50,611 nt of DNA, taken from positions 1 through 50,611 of the forward strand of contig JADMJV010000091.1 of NCBI GenBank assembly GCA_018780265.1, written 5' to 3'. A program made the position numbers and the translations under genes. Under the pieces are notes generated by a model that saw only the letters and a program-made list of their open reading frames with translations, did no database searches and was not told the origin of the DNA. Positions 16,489 to 25,342 of this stretch are shown here, in pieces. The stretch comes from a bacterium. Lineage in GTDB: Bacteria; Vulcanimicrobiota; Xenobia; Xenobiales; JADMJV01. How positions within the stretch are numbered: the stretch's first letter is position 1; each line of letters starts with the position of its first letter.

Positions 16489-18561
16489 TTAGTAGGCGAC
16501 CAGTTGCAGGATGGCCTTGGTGATGTTCTCCACCTGTGGCAACTGGGCGTCTTCGACATTGGGAGCATAGGCCACAAAAGTGTCGGTAGCCCCGATGCGA
16601 CGCACCGGACCATCTAGATACTCAAAGAGTTCGTCGCCGATGCGGGCGGCGATTTCAGCCCCATAGCCCCAACTGAGGCAATCCTCGTGAGCCACGATGG
16701 CCTTGCTGGTCTTCTTGACCGACTCGGCAATCGCTTCCCAATCGTAAGGATTGAGAGTGCGCAGATCGAGGATCTCCACCTCGATGCCCTGCTGCTGAGA
16801 CACTTCCTTGGCCGCTACCAGGCTGCGTTGGACCAGCGCTCCGTAAGTGATAATCGTGAGGTGCTTACCCTCGCGCACTTTCTTGGCCTTGCCAAAGGGG
16901 ATGCAATAGTCTGTGCCGGGATAGCGGCCCTTGTTATAGGTCTGACGGTAGAGATGCTTGTGCTCCAAAAAGAGCACCGGATCGTCACAACGAATGGCGG
17001 TGCGCAGCAGGCCGGCAGCGTCCTCGGCGTTGCTGGGAAAGACCACATGCACACCCGGGGTGTGGGTGAAGAGAACCTCGCCGCATTGGGAGTGGTAGGG
17101 GGCGCCGCCTTTGAGGTATCCGCCGATGGGCACACGAATCACGGCCGGCGCCTTGAAGGCGCCGTTGGAGCGCCACCGCATGGTGGCAAGCTCATTGCGC
17201 AGTTGCATGAAGGCCGGCCAGATGTAGTCGAAAAACTGAATCTCGGGCACCGGCTTTAGCCCCCGCAAGGCCATCCCGATGGCCCTGCCCACAATATTGG
17301 CTTCGGCCAACGGGCTGTTAAACACGCGCTGCGGTCCAAACTTGCCTTGCAGGCCGTGTGTCACTTTAAAGACCCCGCCCTTGCCCTTGCACTGCTCGAG
17401 CACTTCGGGCCGACTGGCATCGGCCACGTCCTCCCCAAAGACACGAATCGACGGATTGCGCTGCATCTCATCGCGCAGACACGAGTTGATCAGATCCACC
17501 ATGGTGGTGGGCTCGCCCTGAAAATCCGGCTGCGTCTCAAAATTGGGCAACACCTGACTGGAGTAGACGTGCTCATAGGCGCTGTCGGGAGTGGGCTGAG
17601 GGGAGGTCTCGGCCTGAGTGGCGGCCTCTTTGACGGCCTGCTCGGCAGCCTTCTGAATCTCCTGAATCTGCTCGGCGGTGGCGATGCCCTGATCGATCAA
17701 CAGTTGCTCCATGCGGACCAAAGGATCGCGCCGCGCTTCATCTTCGCGCTCGGCGGGGGTCTTGTAAGCGGTTTCGTCATCCGACAAAGAGTGAGAGTAG
17801 GGTCGAGTAACCTTGGCGTGGACCAGGGCCGGCCCCTTGCGTTGGCGCACGTGCTCTACCGCTTTACCCAGCGTTTCGTAGCTGGCCACAAAGTCACAGC
17901 CATCGCACTCCAGATGGTAGAGGTTGGGCCACTCACCCACCAGCCTGCTGATACTGCCGCCGGCGGTCTGCACTTCGACCGGTGTAGAGATCGCGTAGCC
18001 ATTGTCTTCAATTAAGAAGAGAATCGGTGCCTTGAGGGTGCAGGCCGAGTTGAGGGCCTCGAAAAATTCGCCCTGGCTGGTGGTTCCGTCGCCACTGCTC
18101 ACCAGCGTGACGTCATCGTTGATTCCTTTAAATTGACTGGCTTCGGCGCAGCCCACTGCCTGCAAAAACTGGGTGCCGGTGGGACTGGAGGTGGATACAA
18201 TGTTCAGGTCCTTGTGACCCCAGTGGGAGGGCATCTGGCGACCCCCCGAATTAGGATCGGCGGCGGCACCCACAGCGGAAAGCAACATCTCCAGCGGGGT
18301 CATGCCCAGCGTCAGGCACAGGGCGCGATCGCGATAGTAAGGGAAAAACCAGTCGTAGCCCGCCTTGAGGTGATAGCCAGCGGCCACCAGCACAGCCTCG
18401 TGCCCCGCCCCGCTGATCTGAAAGAAAATCTTGTTCTGGCGCTTCATCTGCACTTCACGATCATCGATGCGGCGCGATGTGAGCATAAGCTGATAAGCCT
18501 TCAGCAGATTGTCAGGGGTGAGTTGCTCGGGGAGCGTTTTGCTGGGGGCGGCCGTAGACAT
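16489..18561 (-). CDS. Fused E1 alpha/beta component of a 2-oxoacid dehydrogenase
   Basis: A 690-aa single-chain E1 that decarboxylates a 2-oxo acid with thiamine diphosphate and passes the acyl group to E2. The alpha half (about 1-340) has the TPP/Mg motif GDG...EDNGYAIS (SSGDGTTSQGEFFEALNSA) and the phosphorylation-loop-like RPYSHSLSDDETAYK. A Gln/Glu/Pro-rich linker (about 300-350) joins the beta half (ACT-type FGEDVADASRP, FNSPLAEANIVGRAIGMA, RVPIGGYLKGGAPYHSQ). Separate subunits in most bacteria are fused here. The E2/E3 genes are not in the window. Branched-chain 2-oxoacid versus pyruvate cannot be decided. AAGGAG precedes ATG 18561. Confidence 0.93.
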   Translation of the reverse strand: MSTAAPSKTLPEQLTPDNLLKAYQLMLTSRRIDDREVQMKRQNKIFFQISGAGHEAVLVAAGYHLKAGYDWFFPYYRDRALCLTLGMTPLEMLLSAVGAAADPNSGGRQMPSHWGHKDLNIVSTSSPTGTQFLQAVGCAEASQFKGINDDVTLVSSGDGTTSQGEFFEALNSACTLKAPILFLIEDNGYAISTPVEVQTAGGSISRLVGEWPNLYHLECDGCDFVASYETLGKAVEHVRQRKGPALVHAKVTRPYSHSLSDDETAYKTPAEREDEARRDPLVRMEQLLIDQGIATAEQIQEIQKAAEQAVKEAATQAETSPQPTPDSAYEHVYSSQVLPNFETQPDFQGEPTTMVDLINSCLRDEMQRNPSIRVFGEDVADASRPEVLEQCKGKGGVFKVTHGLQGKFGPQRVFNSPLAEANIVGRAIGMALRGLKPVPEIQFFDYIWPAFMQLRNELATMRWRSNGAFKAPAVIRVPIGGYLKGGAPYHSQCGEVLFTHTPGVHVVFPSNAEDAAGLLRTAIRCDDPVLFLEHKHLYRQTYNKGRYPGTDYCIPFGKAKKVREGKHLTIITYGALVQRSLVAAKEVSQQQGIEVEILDLRTLNPYDWEAIAESVKKTSKAIVAHEDCLSWGYGAEIAARIGDELFEYLDGPVRRIGATDTFVAYAPNVEDAQLPQVENITKAILQLVAY

Positions 18562-18616
18562 CGAGGACTCCTTGCGCGAGTTAATGTGGCAATGTCTTCC
18601 CCACCATGGGCCCGAT

Positions 18617-19468
18617 TTACTCCTTTGTCCAGCGAGCCTGCCCGGCCACCGATTCGCGAAGCACGCTCAACTGGCCGCGCAGCTTGATGGGAGCAATAAA
18701 GGTAAGCACAACGGCCGACTTATCCTTGACCAACATGACCATCTGGCTCTCCAACGTGCCGTCGTCGCTGGTGGCCAGGATCAGGCCCCCGGTTTTATTG
18801 CCCATCTCAACATTGCTGCGACGCATGTAAGATTTGTATCCCGCCGGAGTATACTTAAAGGCAAAGTCGCGTTCGGTGTCCGGGGTGGCCTCGCGCAGCG
18901 GGGTGAGAATCACCATCATCTGTCCGTTGCTGTATTTGCGGCCGTTCGAGCTGCCAAAGCTAGCCGGCAGCCGGATTTGCAAAGCCCCCGAGGGGTCGCG
19001 AACTTCCCGGTCATTCTCGCTGGACTCGGTCAGGTCCGGATTGAACTTGATGGACTGGCGCAGGCGATCAAAAACGGCTTCAATCTCTTCCTTGCTTTGC
19101 CCGTTGGAGGTCACGCCCCAGCCGTAGTGATAATTGCCGCGCTTAACAAACAGATACTTCGAAAAATTGGGACCCTCGGTCTTACCCACCACCTGGCCCT
19201 CCAGGCCGTCTACCTCGGCGCCATCGTTGCTCTTCTTGCCGCTGCCCGTGGTAGGACACATACTCAAGATCAGGTCCTTCAACTCTTTGCCGGGAGCAAA
19301 CTCCTCGCGCATCTCGATCACCACACCGGGATAGACGCCCCAACTGGAACCCCCGCGTTGGGCCAGGTTCTCGGGGACATCAAAGCTGACCAGACCCCGT
19401 GGACTGGAGACAGGTCGGGCCCACAAAATGGAGGTCAACAACAACAAAAAGGTGGTAATTCTGACCAT
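18617..19468 (-). CDS. Secreted protein of unknown function, two similar halves
   Basis: A 283-aa protein with a Sec signal peptide (MVRITTFLLLLTSILWARP). The mature part has two regions of similar layout: PRGLVSFDVPENLAQ..., then DPSGALQIRLPASFGS..., each a strand-rich segment followed by a helix (SKEEIEAVFDRLRQSIKF; QLSVLRESVAG). This looks like a duplicated domain of PsbP/DUF-like type, but the relation is not certain. Function unknown. It is divergent from the membrane-protein pair at 19528. Confidence 0.7.
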   Translation of the reverse strand: MVRITTFLLLLTSILWARPVSSPRGLVSFDVPENLAQRGGSSWGVYPGVVIEMREEFAPGKELKDLILSMCPTTGSGKKSNDGAEVDGLEGQVVGKTEGPNFSKYLFVKRGNYHYGWGVTSNGQSKEEIEAVFDRLRQSIKFNPDLTESSENDREVRDPSGALQIRLPASFGSSNGRKYSNGQMMVILTPLREATPDTERDFAFKYTPAGYKSYMRRSNVEMGNKTGGLILATSDDGTLESQMVMLVKDKSAVVLTFIAPIKLRGQLSVLRESVAGQARWTKE

Positions 19469-19527
19469 AAATCATAGATTTCGAGCCGACTGCGGGACTT
19501 CCCTATGGGTCCGTCGCACACTCAGCC

Positions 19528-20190
19528 ATGGCAGACGACGACAGGCTCAATTTTTGGAATGCGATCCTGATCGCGCTGGTCACGGTGCTGGCCGCCCTGG
19601 TGGCCTGGCGGGCCTCAGTGGCGGGCGATGCCGCCGGCGACAACGACTACGACGGCTTGCGCAGCCTGGTCAGTGTGCAGGAAGTGCAGACACTGGGCAC
19701 GGTGGAGGCCTATGTTCATTCCCAGGCCTACGCCAACTATCGGCGCTACGATGAGACGGCCACCACTCTCGAGGAAGAGCTTGAAGAGGCCTCGGGCAAA
19801 GAAGCCGTAGATCTGCGACGCAAAAAGCGCGAAGCCGAGGTTTTGGTAGACGCCAAGCTGAAAATGTTCCCCAACAAGTTCATCGAGCGCCAGGCCAAGT
19901 CGGACCAGAGCAGCTACAACGCCCGCCGCGAAATCGGCCAGTATGTGGCCAACCAGAGTCGCACTCGCGACCTGGCACCCGATCCCCATTTCGCCGCCGC
20001 CGAGGCCTATCGCACCAAAACCGAGCGTTTGCTTCTGGGCGTAGTCTTTCTCACGCTGTCGCTGGTCTGCCTGACCCTGGTCGAGGCCTTTGAAGGGGGT
20101 GCCCGCAAAGCTTCCTTCGTGCTGGGCCTGCTGCTGGGCCTCGGGGGAGCCGCATTTTCAATCGCCATGGAGCTTGCCCAATATGAGTGA
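19528..20190 (+). CDS. Membrane protein, first of a tandem paralogous pair
   Basis: A 220-aa protein: one N-terminal membrane segment (FWNAILIALVTVLAALVAWRAS), a charged, helical middle of about 125 residues (EEELEEASGKEAVDLRRKKREAE) and two C-terminal membrane segments (LLLGVVFLTLSLVCLTLVEA; ASFVLGLLLGLGGAAFSIAME). The same layout, start AL(V/I)A-T-V-AALxA and C-terminal pair of helices recurs in the next gene, so the two are paralogues. The end overlaps the next ATG by 8 bases. Function unknown. Confidence 0.75.
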   Translation: MADDDRLNFWNAILIALVTVLAALVAWRASVAGDAAGDNDYDGLRSLVSVQEVQTLGTVEAYVHSQAYANYRRYDETATTLEEELEEASGKEAVDLRRKKREAEVLVDAKLKMFPNKFIERQAKSDQSSYNARREIGQYVANQSRTRDLAPDPHFAAAEAYRTKTERLLLGVVFLTLSLVCLTLVEAFEGGARKASFVLGLLLGLGGAAFSIAMELAQYE

Positions 20191-21859
20191 CGAACGCTTC
20201 AAAAAAATCATCGCCGTGCTCATCGCCGTCACTACGGTATTTGCCGCCCTGCTGGCCCAGCTGCAGGCCGAGGCAGGCAACCGCGACGACCGTGCCAATC
20301 GCGATTCCAAGCGAGCCAGCGTGGAGGCCTTTGGATTGCAAATCCGGGGCAATGCCGAAGCCAATTATCACTATTACACCGCTTTCGAGCAGTATCGCGA
20401 ACTGGAGACGCTGCGCGAAGCGGCCGACCAACGCCACGACCAAAAGTCGGCCGATCGCTACGAAACTATGCGCGATCGCCTGGTCGACACCAGTCCGCTG
20501 CTGGCTGGCAAAGACCGCCAGGGCAAGGCCTATTTTGATAGCGAAAACGAATACGAGCCCGACCTGGCTCGTTACCAAGCCGACACCTACTACGTATCGG
20601 TCCAACAGCAGTTGCAGACTTTCAAGGCAGCCTCGAAAGTCAAAGACGGTTGGGACTACAAGGCCAATGCCTACATCTTTCACCTCACCCTGCTGGCCGT
20701 ATCGCTCTTTCTCTTTGGCCTGGCAGGCACCATCGCCACCGCCGCCACCCGCATGGTGTTTACCGGCTCCGGACTGCTTCTGACGGTGGTGGCCATGGGC
20801 GCCGCCCTCTCCACCTACCTCGCACCGGTGCCCGACCTGCGCAATCGCAAGGGGGCCATCGAGCACTATGCCCAGGGAATGGGCAAGGTCCACATGGAGC
20901 TGCTCAAAGAGTCCATCGCCGAATTTGACCAGGCCATCGCTGCCGCGCCCGACTATGGAGACGCTTATCTGGAACGGGGCCGAGCTTACCTGTATATGGA
21001 CCCCCCTGATCTGGCCAAATCCCTGGACAGCTTCGCCAAGGCCCTTCAGTTTGACCCATCCAATACTGCGGTCTACACCGAAATGGCCTGGGGTCAATAT
21101 TTGCAGGGCGAGTTTGAAAACTCCATCAAAACCTGTCAGACCGGACTCCAGCAGCGTCCCGACAGTCTCCAGTTGCAGTTTCAGCTAGGTCTGAGTCTGC
21201 TGGCTTCCGGCCAAGAGAAAGAGGCTCGCGAAACCTACCAAAAAGGCCTGGAGCAGGCTGCGGCCATCGTGGCCGCAGCGCGCAAAAACAAACAGGAGCC
21301 GCCCAGCGAGGTGATTGCCAACCTGGAGGAAGCCAGCGGAATTCTTGACCAACTTCAAAATGTTGTCGACGAGAAGAAAGGCTCCCCGCCGCCTGCCAAG
21401 GTGGTGGGTAAGCCCGAAACGGTCAGCAAAGTCTGCGAGCAACTCAGCGGCCTGCTGGTCAGCTGGGAGCTGGCTCTGGAAAATACCGGTCTGCCTCCGC
21501 AGGGTAAGTTGACGGCCAAACTGGACAACGAGTATTTCCAGGACACCTCTGGCAAGACTCCCAAAGATCCCGACGACAACAACGTCTTCAAGGGCTCCCC
21601 GGCCCAGATCAGCCTTAACTTCAACTACGCCAATATGAAAAAAGGCCAGAAGGTAGTCTACCGCATTTTTCACGACGGCGAGGAACTCGATTCCTGGCGC
21701 TACGAAGAGGACTGGACCGAAGACGGCCAGGGCGAATGGGAAGAGCCCCTCTATCCGGGCTACTCCGAAGGCTTTCGTTTTGAGCCCGGTGACTACTACG
21801 TAGAAGTCTTTGTAGACTACCACCTGGCCACATACGGCACTTTTAAGGTCGAGGAGTAG
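20183..21859 (+). CDS. Membrane protein with C-terminal TPR region and extra domain
   Basis: A 558-aa protein. I start at ATG 20183, which overlaps the upstream stop (ATGAGTGA). An N-terminal anchor (FKKIIAVLIAVTTVFAALLA), a charged middle and two membrane segments at about 155-215 copy the neighbour's layout. TPR repeats then follow (IAEFDQAIAAAPDYGDAYLE; ALQFDPSNTAVYTEMAWGQY; residues about 245-390). After a short linker, a C-terminal beta-rich domain starts near 455 (SLNFNYANMKKGQKVVYRIF, DSWRYEEDW). TPR and beta domain lie on one side of the membrane. Probably a scaffold or envelope protein; function unknown. Confidence 0.8.
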   Translation: MSDERFKKIIAVLIAVTTVFAALLAQLQAEAGNRDDRANRDSKRASVEAFGLQIRGNAEANYHYYTAFEQYRELETLREAADQRHDQKSADRYETMRDRLVDTSPLLAGKDRQGKAYFDSENEYEPDLARYQADTYYVSVQQQLQTFKAASKVKDGWDYKANAYIFHLTLLAVSLFLFGLAGTIATAATRMVFTGSGLLLTVVAMGAALSTYLAPVPDLRNRKGAIEHYAQGMGKVHMELLKESIAEFDQAIAAAPDYGDAYLERGRAYLYMDPPDLAKSLDSFAKALQFDPSNTAVYTEMAWGQYLQGEFENSIKTCQTGLQQRPDSLQLQFQLGLSLLASGQEKEARETYQKGLEQAAAIVAAARKNKQEPPSEVIANLEEASGILDQLQNVVDEKKGSPPPAKVVGKPETVSKVCEQLSGLLVSWELALENTGLPPQGKLTAKLDNEYFQDTSGKTPKDPDDNNVFKGSPAQISLNFNYANMKKGQKVVYRIFHDGEELDSWRYEEDWTEDGQGEWEEPLYPGYSEGFRFEPGDYYVEVFVDYHLATYGTFKVEE

Positions 21860-21866
21860 TCTTCAC

Positions 21867-22658
21867 GTGCGAACGCTTTTGCTGGTCTGGTCCCTGAGTC
21901 TGCTGGGCTGGGCCCAGCCCCAACGGCACCTGGTGATCGTGGGAGGGGGCGATCACCCCCCGGCGGCCATGGCCCAGCTGCACAGTTGGGCCGGCCAGGA
22001 AAAAGCCCGACTGCTGGTGATCCCGTGGGCCACCTCCGAGCCCAAAGAGAACTTTCAAGAGGTGGCCAAGGACTTTGCCGGGTCGCCCACCCCTCCCCAC
22101 ATGGAATTGGCTCCGTTGGCCCCACTCAACGCCAGCTCGCGGGCGCTCTTCCTGGAGCAGCTCAAGAACAGCACCGGAGTGTGGTTTAGTGGAGGCGATC
22201 AGGTCAAGGTGATGGATGTCCTGAAGGACCGGGAACTGCTTCAAGCCTTGCGCGACAAATATGAAAGTGGCACCGTCTTTGGGGGCACCAGCGCAGGTTG
22301 CGCCATCATGTCGATCCGCATGCTAACCGGGGAAACCGACCTCACCCTGTTAGACGGCCGCCAGGTGGAGATTCGAGAGGGTCTGGGCCTGTTGCCCCGC
22401 CACGTCATCGTCGACCAGCACTTCATCAAACGCCAGCGCCAAAACCGACTCTTTGGGCTGGTGCTGGAAAACCCCGACTCGATAGGGGTGGGCATCGATG
22501 AAGACACCGCCCTGTTGGTGAGCAACGACCGGGAGGCCCGGGTGGTGGGACGATCCCAGGTAATGCTGGTCTACCCCCAAAAAAAACCCAACTCTCTGCT
22601 GGTACGCCTGTTCAAGGTGGGCGATCAGGTGGACTTGGGAGCAGTCAGCGGAGACTGA
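21867..22658 (+). CDS. Exported cyanophycinase (peptidase S51 family)
   Basis: A 263-aa serine exopeptidase of the class I glutamine-amidotransferase-like fold, which breaks cyanophycin (Asp-Arg polymer) into dipeptides. Seen: LVIVGGGDHPPAAM at the start of the fold, VWFSGGDQVKVMDVL, the nucleophile elbow GGTSAGCAIMS (Ser142) and DQHFIKRQRQNRLFGLV with the catalytic His region. A signal peptide (RTLLLVWSLSLLGWAQP) predicts export, unlike the usual cytoplasmic enzyme. GTG start, 7 bases behind the membrane-protein pair, so probably one operon. No cyanophycin synthetase is in the window. Its last 34 bp overlap the convergent bestrophin gene. Confidence 0.88.
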   Translation: MRTLLLVWSLSLLGWAQPQRHLVIVGGGDHPPAAMAQLHSWAGQEKARLLVIPWATSEPKENFQEVAKDFAGSPTPPHMELAPLAPLNASSRALFLEQLKNSTGVWFSGGDQVKVMDVLKDRELLQALRDKYESGTVFGGTSAGCAIMSIRMLTGETDLTLLDGRQVEIREGLGLLPRHVIVDQHFIKRQRQNRLFGLVLENPDSIGVGIDEDTALLVSNDREARVVGRSQVMLVYPQKKPNSLLVRLFKVGDQVDLGAVSGD

Positions 22659-23524
22659 GCAACGCTGACCATGTCTTCGGTGACCTTCTTCAATCCAAGC
22701 TCCATGGTATCGATGGGCAGATCATTGGGGTCATCGCCGAAGGGGTCTTCAATCTCCACCCCGATTTCTTCAATGCCGAATAGCGCGTAAGCCACCGCCG
22801 CCGAGGCGACCAGGTTCCAGCGACCCACCGGCTCGGCCAGCACAAACGGCAACGTAAAGCAGAAGATGAACAGAAATCCCTTGATGTGCTGGGCGTAGGC
22901 AAAGGGAACGGGCGTTTTCACAATCCGCTCGGCCCCACCCAGATTGTCCATCAGGGCCGTAAGGTTGGAGTCGATATTGCGATGAATCTCCGCATCCAGC
23001 AGACCGTCTCGATGGGCGTCGCTGAGCAGGCGGCTGATGCCAGCCAGGTAAGCCACCGGACGTGCCGTCAGCGGTTCCAGTTCGGCCTTCTCGGTCTCGC
23101 TGAGGGGAGCGTTGAGGCCCTCCAGGCTGCGTTCCTGACGTAAGTATTGGCGCTGCAATCCAAAGAAAATCACCAGTCTGCGCTGCAACTCCAGACAAAG
23201 GGCGTGGGCTGACCCACCCCGAGCGTTCCCGGCCACCTGACGCATCAGGTCGCGCAGGCGATTGATGCTGGATCCCAGCAGTTTGCGACCTTCCCAATAG
23301 CGGTCGTAGCTGGTGTTGGTGCGAAAGACCAGCAACAAGCCCAGGGCCGCGCCCACCATAGTGTGGGCCACCGGGGCAAACTTGACGTGCTGCGTCTCAA
23401 ACAGGTAGGTGGCCACAAGGGCGACCGAGGCTACCGCCAGGACCCTGTAAAAGAGTCGAGGAAAAACCGACCCGTGGACCTGGGTGAGCACTCCCACCCA
23501 ATTGCGAGCATCATAGTTGACCAT
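22625..23524 (-). CDS. Bestrophin-family anion channel
   Basis: A 299-aa integral membrane protein. I start at ATG 23524 (MVNYDARNWVGVLTQVHGSV), which overlaps the recQ stop by 14 bases. Seen: the bestrophin signature FRTNTSYDRYWEGRKLLGS after the first membrane segments, two membrane helices near the start (FYRVLAVASVALVATYLF; HTMVGAALGLLLVFR), then the C-terminal pair ending in FCFTLPFVLAEPVGRWNL and DPFGDDPNDLPIDTM (typical bestrophin end). It likely forms a pentameric chloride or anion pore. Confidence 0.9.
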   Translation of the reverse strand: MVNYDARNWVGVLTQVHGSVFPRLFYRVLAVASVALVATYLFETQHVKFAPVAHTMVGAALGLLLVFRTNTSYDRYWEGRKLLGSSINRLRDLMRQVAGNARGGSAHALCLELQRRLVIFFGLQRQYLRQERSLEGLNAPLSETEKAELEPLTARPVAYLAGISRLLSDAHRDGLLDAEIHRNIDSNLTALMDNLGGAERIVKTPVPFAYAQHIKGFLFIFCFTLPFVLAEPVGRWNLVASAAVAYALFGIEEIGVEIEDPFGDDPNDLPIDTMELGLKKVTEDMVSVAQSPLTAPKST

Positions 23525-25325
23525 CGCCGGGCGTTCCCGGGTCGCCGCCCAGGGCCTGCAAGAAAATGTCGCCATAGCGGGCCAGCTTGGATTCGCCCAC
23601 GCCGCTGATCTGGCGCAATTCGGCCGCAGTGCGGGGCCGTTTCTCGGCCATTTCGTAAAGGGTGGAGTCGTGAAAAATCACATAGGGCGGCACCGACTGG
23701 TCGCGCGACAGGCGCAAGCGCACCTCGCGCAGCCGCTCGAAAAGCGGGGTGGATACCCGGGCTGGACCCAGGGCTTTGGCCGAGGCGGCCTTGGCCTGGG
23801 TATCCCGACGCAACTGCAGTTGCTCGGCCCCCTTGAGCATGGCCGCGCTGCGGGCGGTAAACTGCAGGCCTCCGTGACCTTCCATGTTGACCTCAAGATA
23901 GCCGTGAGCCACCAGTTGGCGAAAAACCGAATGCCACTCCTTGTCGCTCAACTCCTTGCCCACCCCAAAGGTGGGCAGGTTAGCGTGGCCATTGCTCTGC
24001 ATCCGGGGTTCTAGCTGCCCGCGCAGCAACAAGGACAGATAACCAACCCCAAAGCGTTGGCCGGTGCGATACACCGCCGACAGGGCCTTCTGGGCGGCCG
24101 TGGTGGCATCCCAACTGGCCACCGGCTCCAGGCAGGTGTCGCAATTGCCGCATGGCTCACAGCGATCGCCAAAATACTCCAATAGAACCTGGCGTCTACA
24201 CCGCACCGTCTCGCACAACCCTAGCAGTGATCGCAACTTGAGCCGCTCCACCTGCTTGATTTCAGGCGCCGCCTGCGACTGTTGCATCATCTGATAGAGT
24301 GTCACGGCGTCGTTGAGACCATAAAGCATGTAGGCTTCGGCTGGTAGGCCGTCGCGACCGCCACGGCCCGTTTCTTGATAATAGGCCTCCACCGATTTGG
24401 GCAGGTCCAGGTGCATCACAAAGCGCACATCCGGCTTATCGACCCCCATGCCAAAGGCAATGGTGGCCACCATGATGTTGGCCTCATTGAGTTGGAACAT
24501 GCGCTGATGTTTTTGGCGAGTGGCGTTGTCGAGGCCGGCATGATACGGCAAGGCCCGATAGCCCTGGCCGCTCAGCCACTGGGCCATCTCTTCCACCTTA
24601 CGCCGCGATAAGCAATAAATGATGCCGCTGACATCCTCGGGCTGCTGGGCCAGAAAGCGTTGCACCTGGCCCCGTTCCTGCTGGCGCAACTGAATGGTAT
24701 AGCGAATGTTGGGGCGATCAAAGCCCCCCAGAAAAGTGCGTCCCGGCTCCAACTGCAGTCGCTGCACAATTTCGCGCTGGGTCTGTCCGTCGGCCGTGGC
24801 TGTCAGGGCCAGGCGGGGCACCAGAGGGTGCGTTTCCCAGAGGCGGGTCAGTTGCAGATACTCGGGTCGAAAATCGTGTCCCCACTGAGAAACGCAATGG
24901 GCCTCATCAATGGCGAACAGATTGACCTGAGTATCGCCCAGTCTTCTCAAAAAGCCGCTGCTGGTGGCCCGCTCCGGGGCCACATAGAGCAACTTGATGT
25001 CCCCGGCCAACCAGGACTGCTCCACCTGGTGCTGCTCGGCCGAGGTCAGGGTGGAATTGAGAGCGGCCGCCGATACGCCCAGTTGTTGCAGAGCCGAGAC
25101 CTGGTCGTGCATCAACGCGATCAAAGGCGAAACCACCACCGTGGAGCCGCCTCGCGACAGGGCGGGAATCTGATAGCAAAGCGACTTTCCGGTACCGGTG
25201 GGCATCACCACCAGGGCGTGCTGATCGCCCAGCACGTGCTCGATCACCTGCTCTTGCAGGCCGCGAAAACTGGCGTAGCCAAAGGTATCACGCAGGATGG
25301 AGCCGGGAGACTGGGTCATTTTCAT
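23511..25325 (-). CDS. recQ: ATP-dependent DNA helicase RecQ
   Basis: A 3'-5' DNA helicase that unwinds recombination intermediates. In order: Walker A MPTGTGKSLCYQ, motif Ia VVVSPLIALM, DEAH (FAIDEAHCVSQWGHDFRP), SAT-like LTATA, motif V/VI (GVDKPDVRFVMHLDLPKS, QETGRGGRDG), the RecQ zinc domain (CR...GDRCEPCGNCDTCLEP), the winged helix, and a C-terminal HRDC domain (LFERLREVRLRLSRDQSVPP...LRQISGVGESKLARYG). The start at 25325 fits AAGGTG 8 bases upstream; 25334 is also possible. Length 604 aa, normal. Confidence 0.96.
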   Translation of the reverse strand: MKMTQSPGSILRDTFGYASFRGLQEQVIEHVLGDQHALVVMPTGTGKSLCYQIPALSRGGSTVVVSPLIALMHDQVSALQQLGVSAAALNSTLTSAEQHQVEQSWLAGDIKLLYVAPERATSSGFLRRLGDTQVNLFAIDEAHCVSQWGHDFRPEYLQLTRLWETHPLVPRLALTATADGQTQREIVQRLQLEPGRTFLGGFDRPNIRYTIQLRQQERGQVQRFLAQQPEDVSGIIYCLSRRKVEEMAQWLSGQGYRALPYHAGLDNATRQKHQRMFQLNEANIMVATIAFGMGVDKPDVRFVMHLDLPKSVEAYYQETGRGGRDGLPAEAYMLYGLNDAVTLYQMMQQSQAAPEIKQVERLKLRSLLGLCETVRCRRQVLLEYFGDRCEPCGNCDTCLEPVASWDATTAAQKALSAVYRTGQRFGVGYLSLLLRGQLEPRMQSNGHANLPTFGVGKELSDKEWHSVFRQLVAHGYLEVNMEGHGGLQFTARSAAMLKGAEQLQLRRDTQAKAASAKALGPARVSTPLFERLREVRLRLSRDQSVPPYVIFHDSTLYEMAEKRPRTAAELRQISGVGESKLARYGDIFLQALGGDPGTPGDGQL

Positions 25326-25342
25326 AGGCCGCACCTTCGCAA

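Noticed and set aside
20051..21097. 348-aa minus-strand frame, Gly/Val rich
   Set aside because: Antisense shadow of the membrane/TPR gene.
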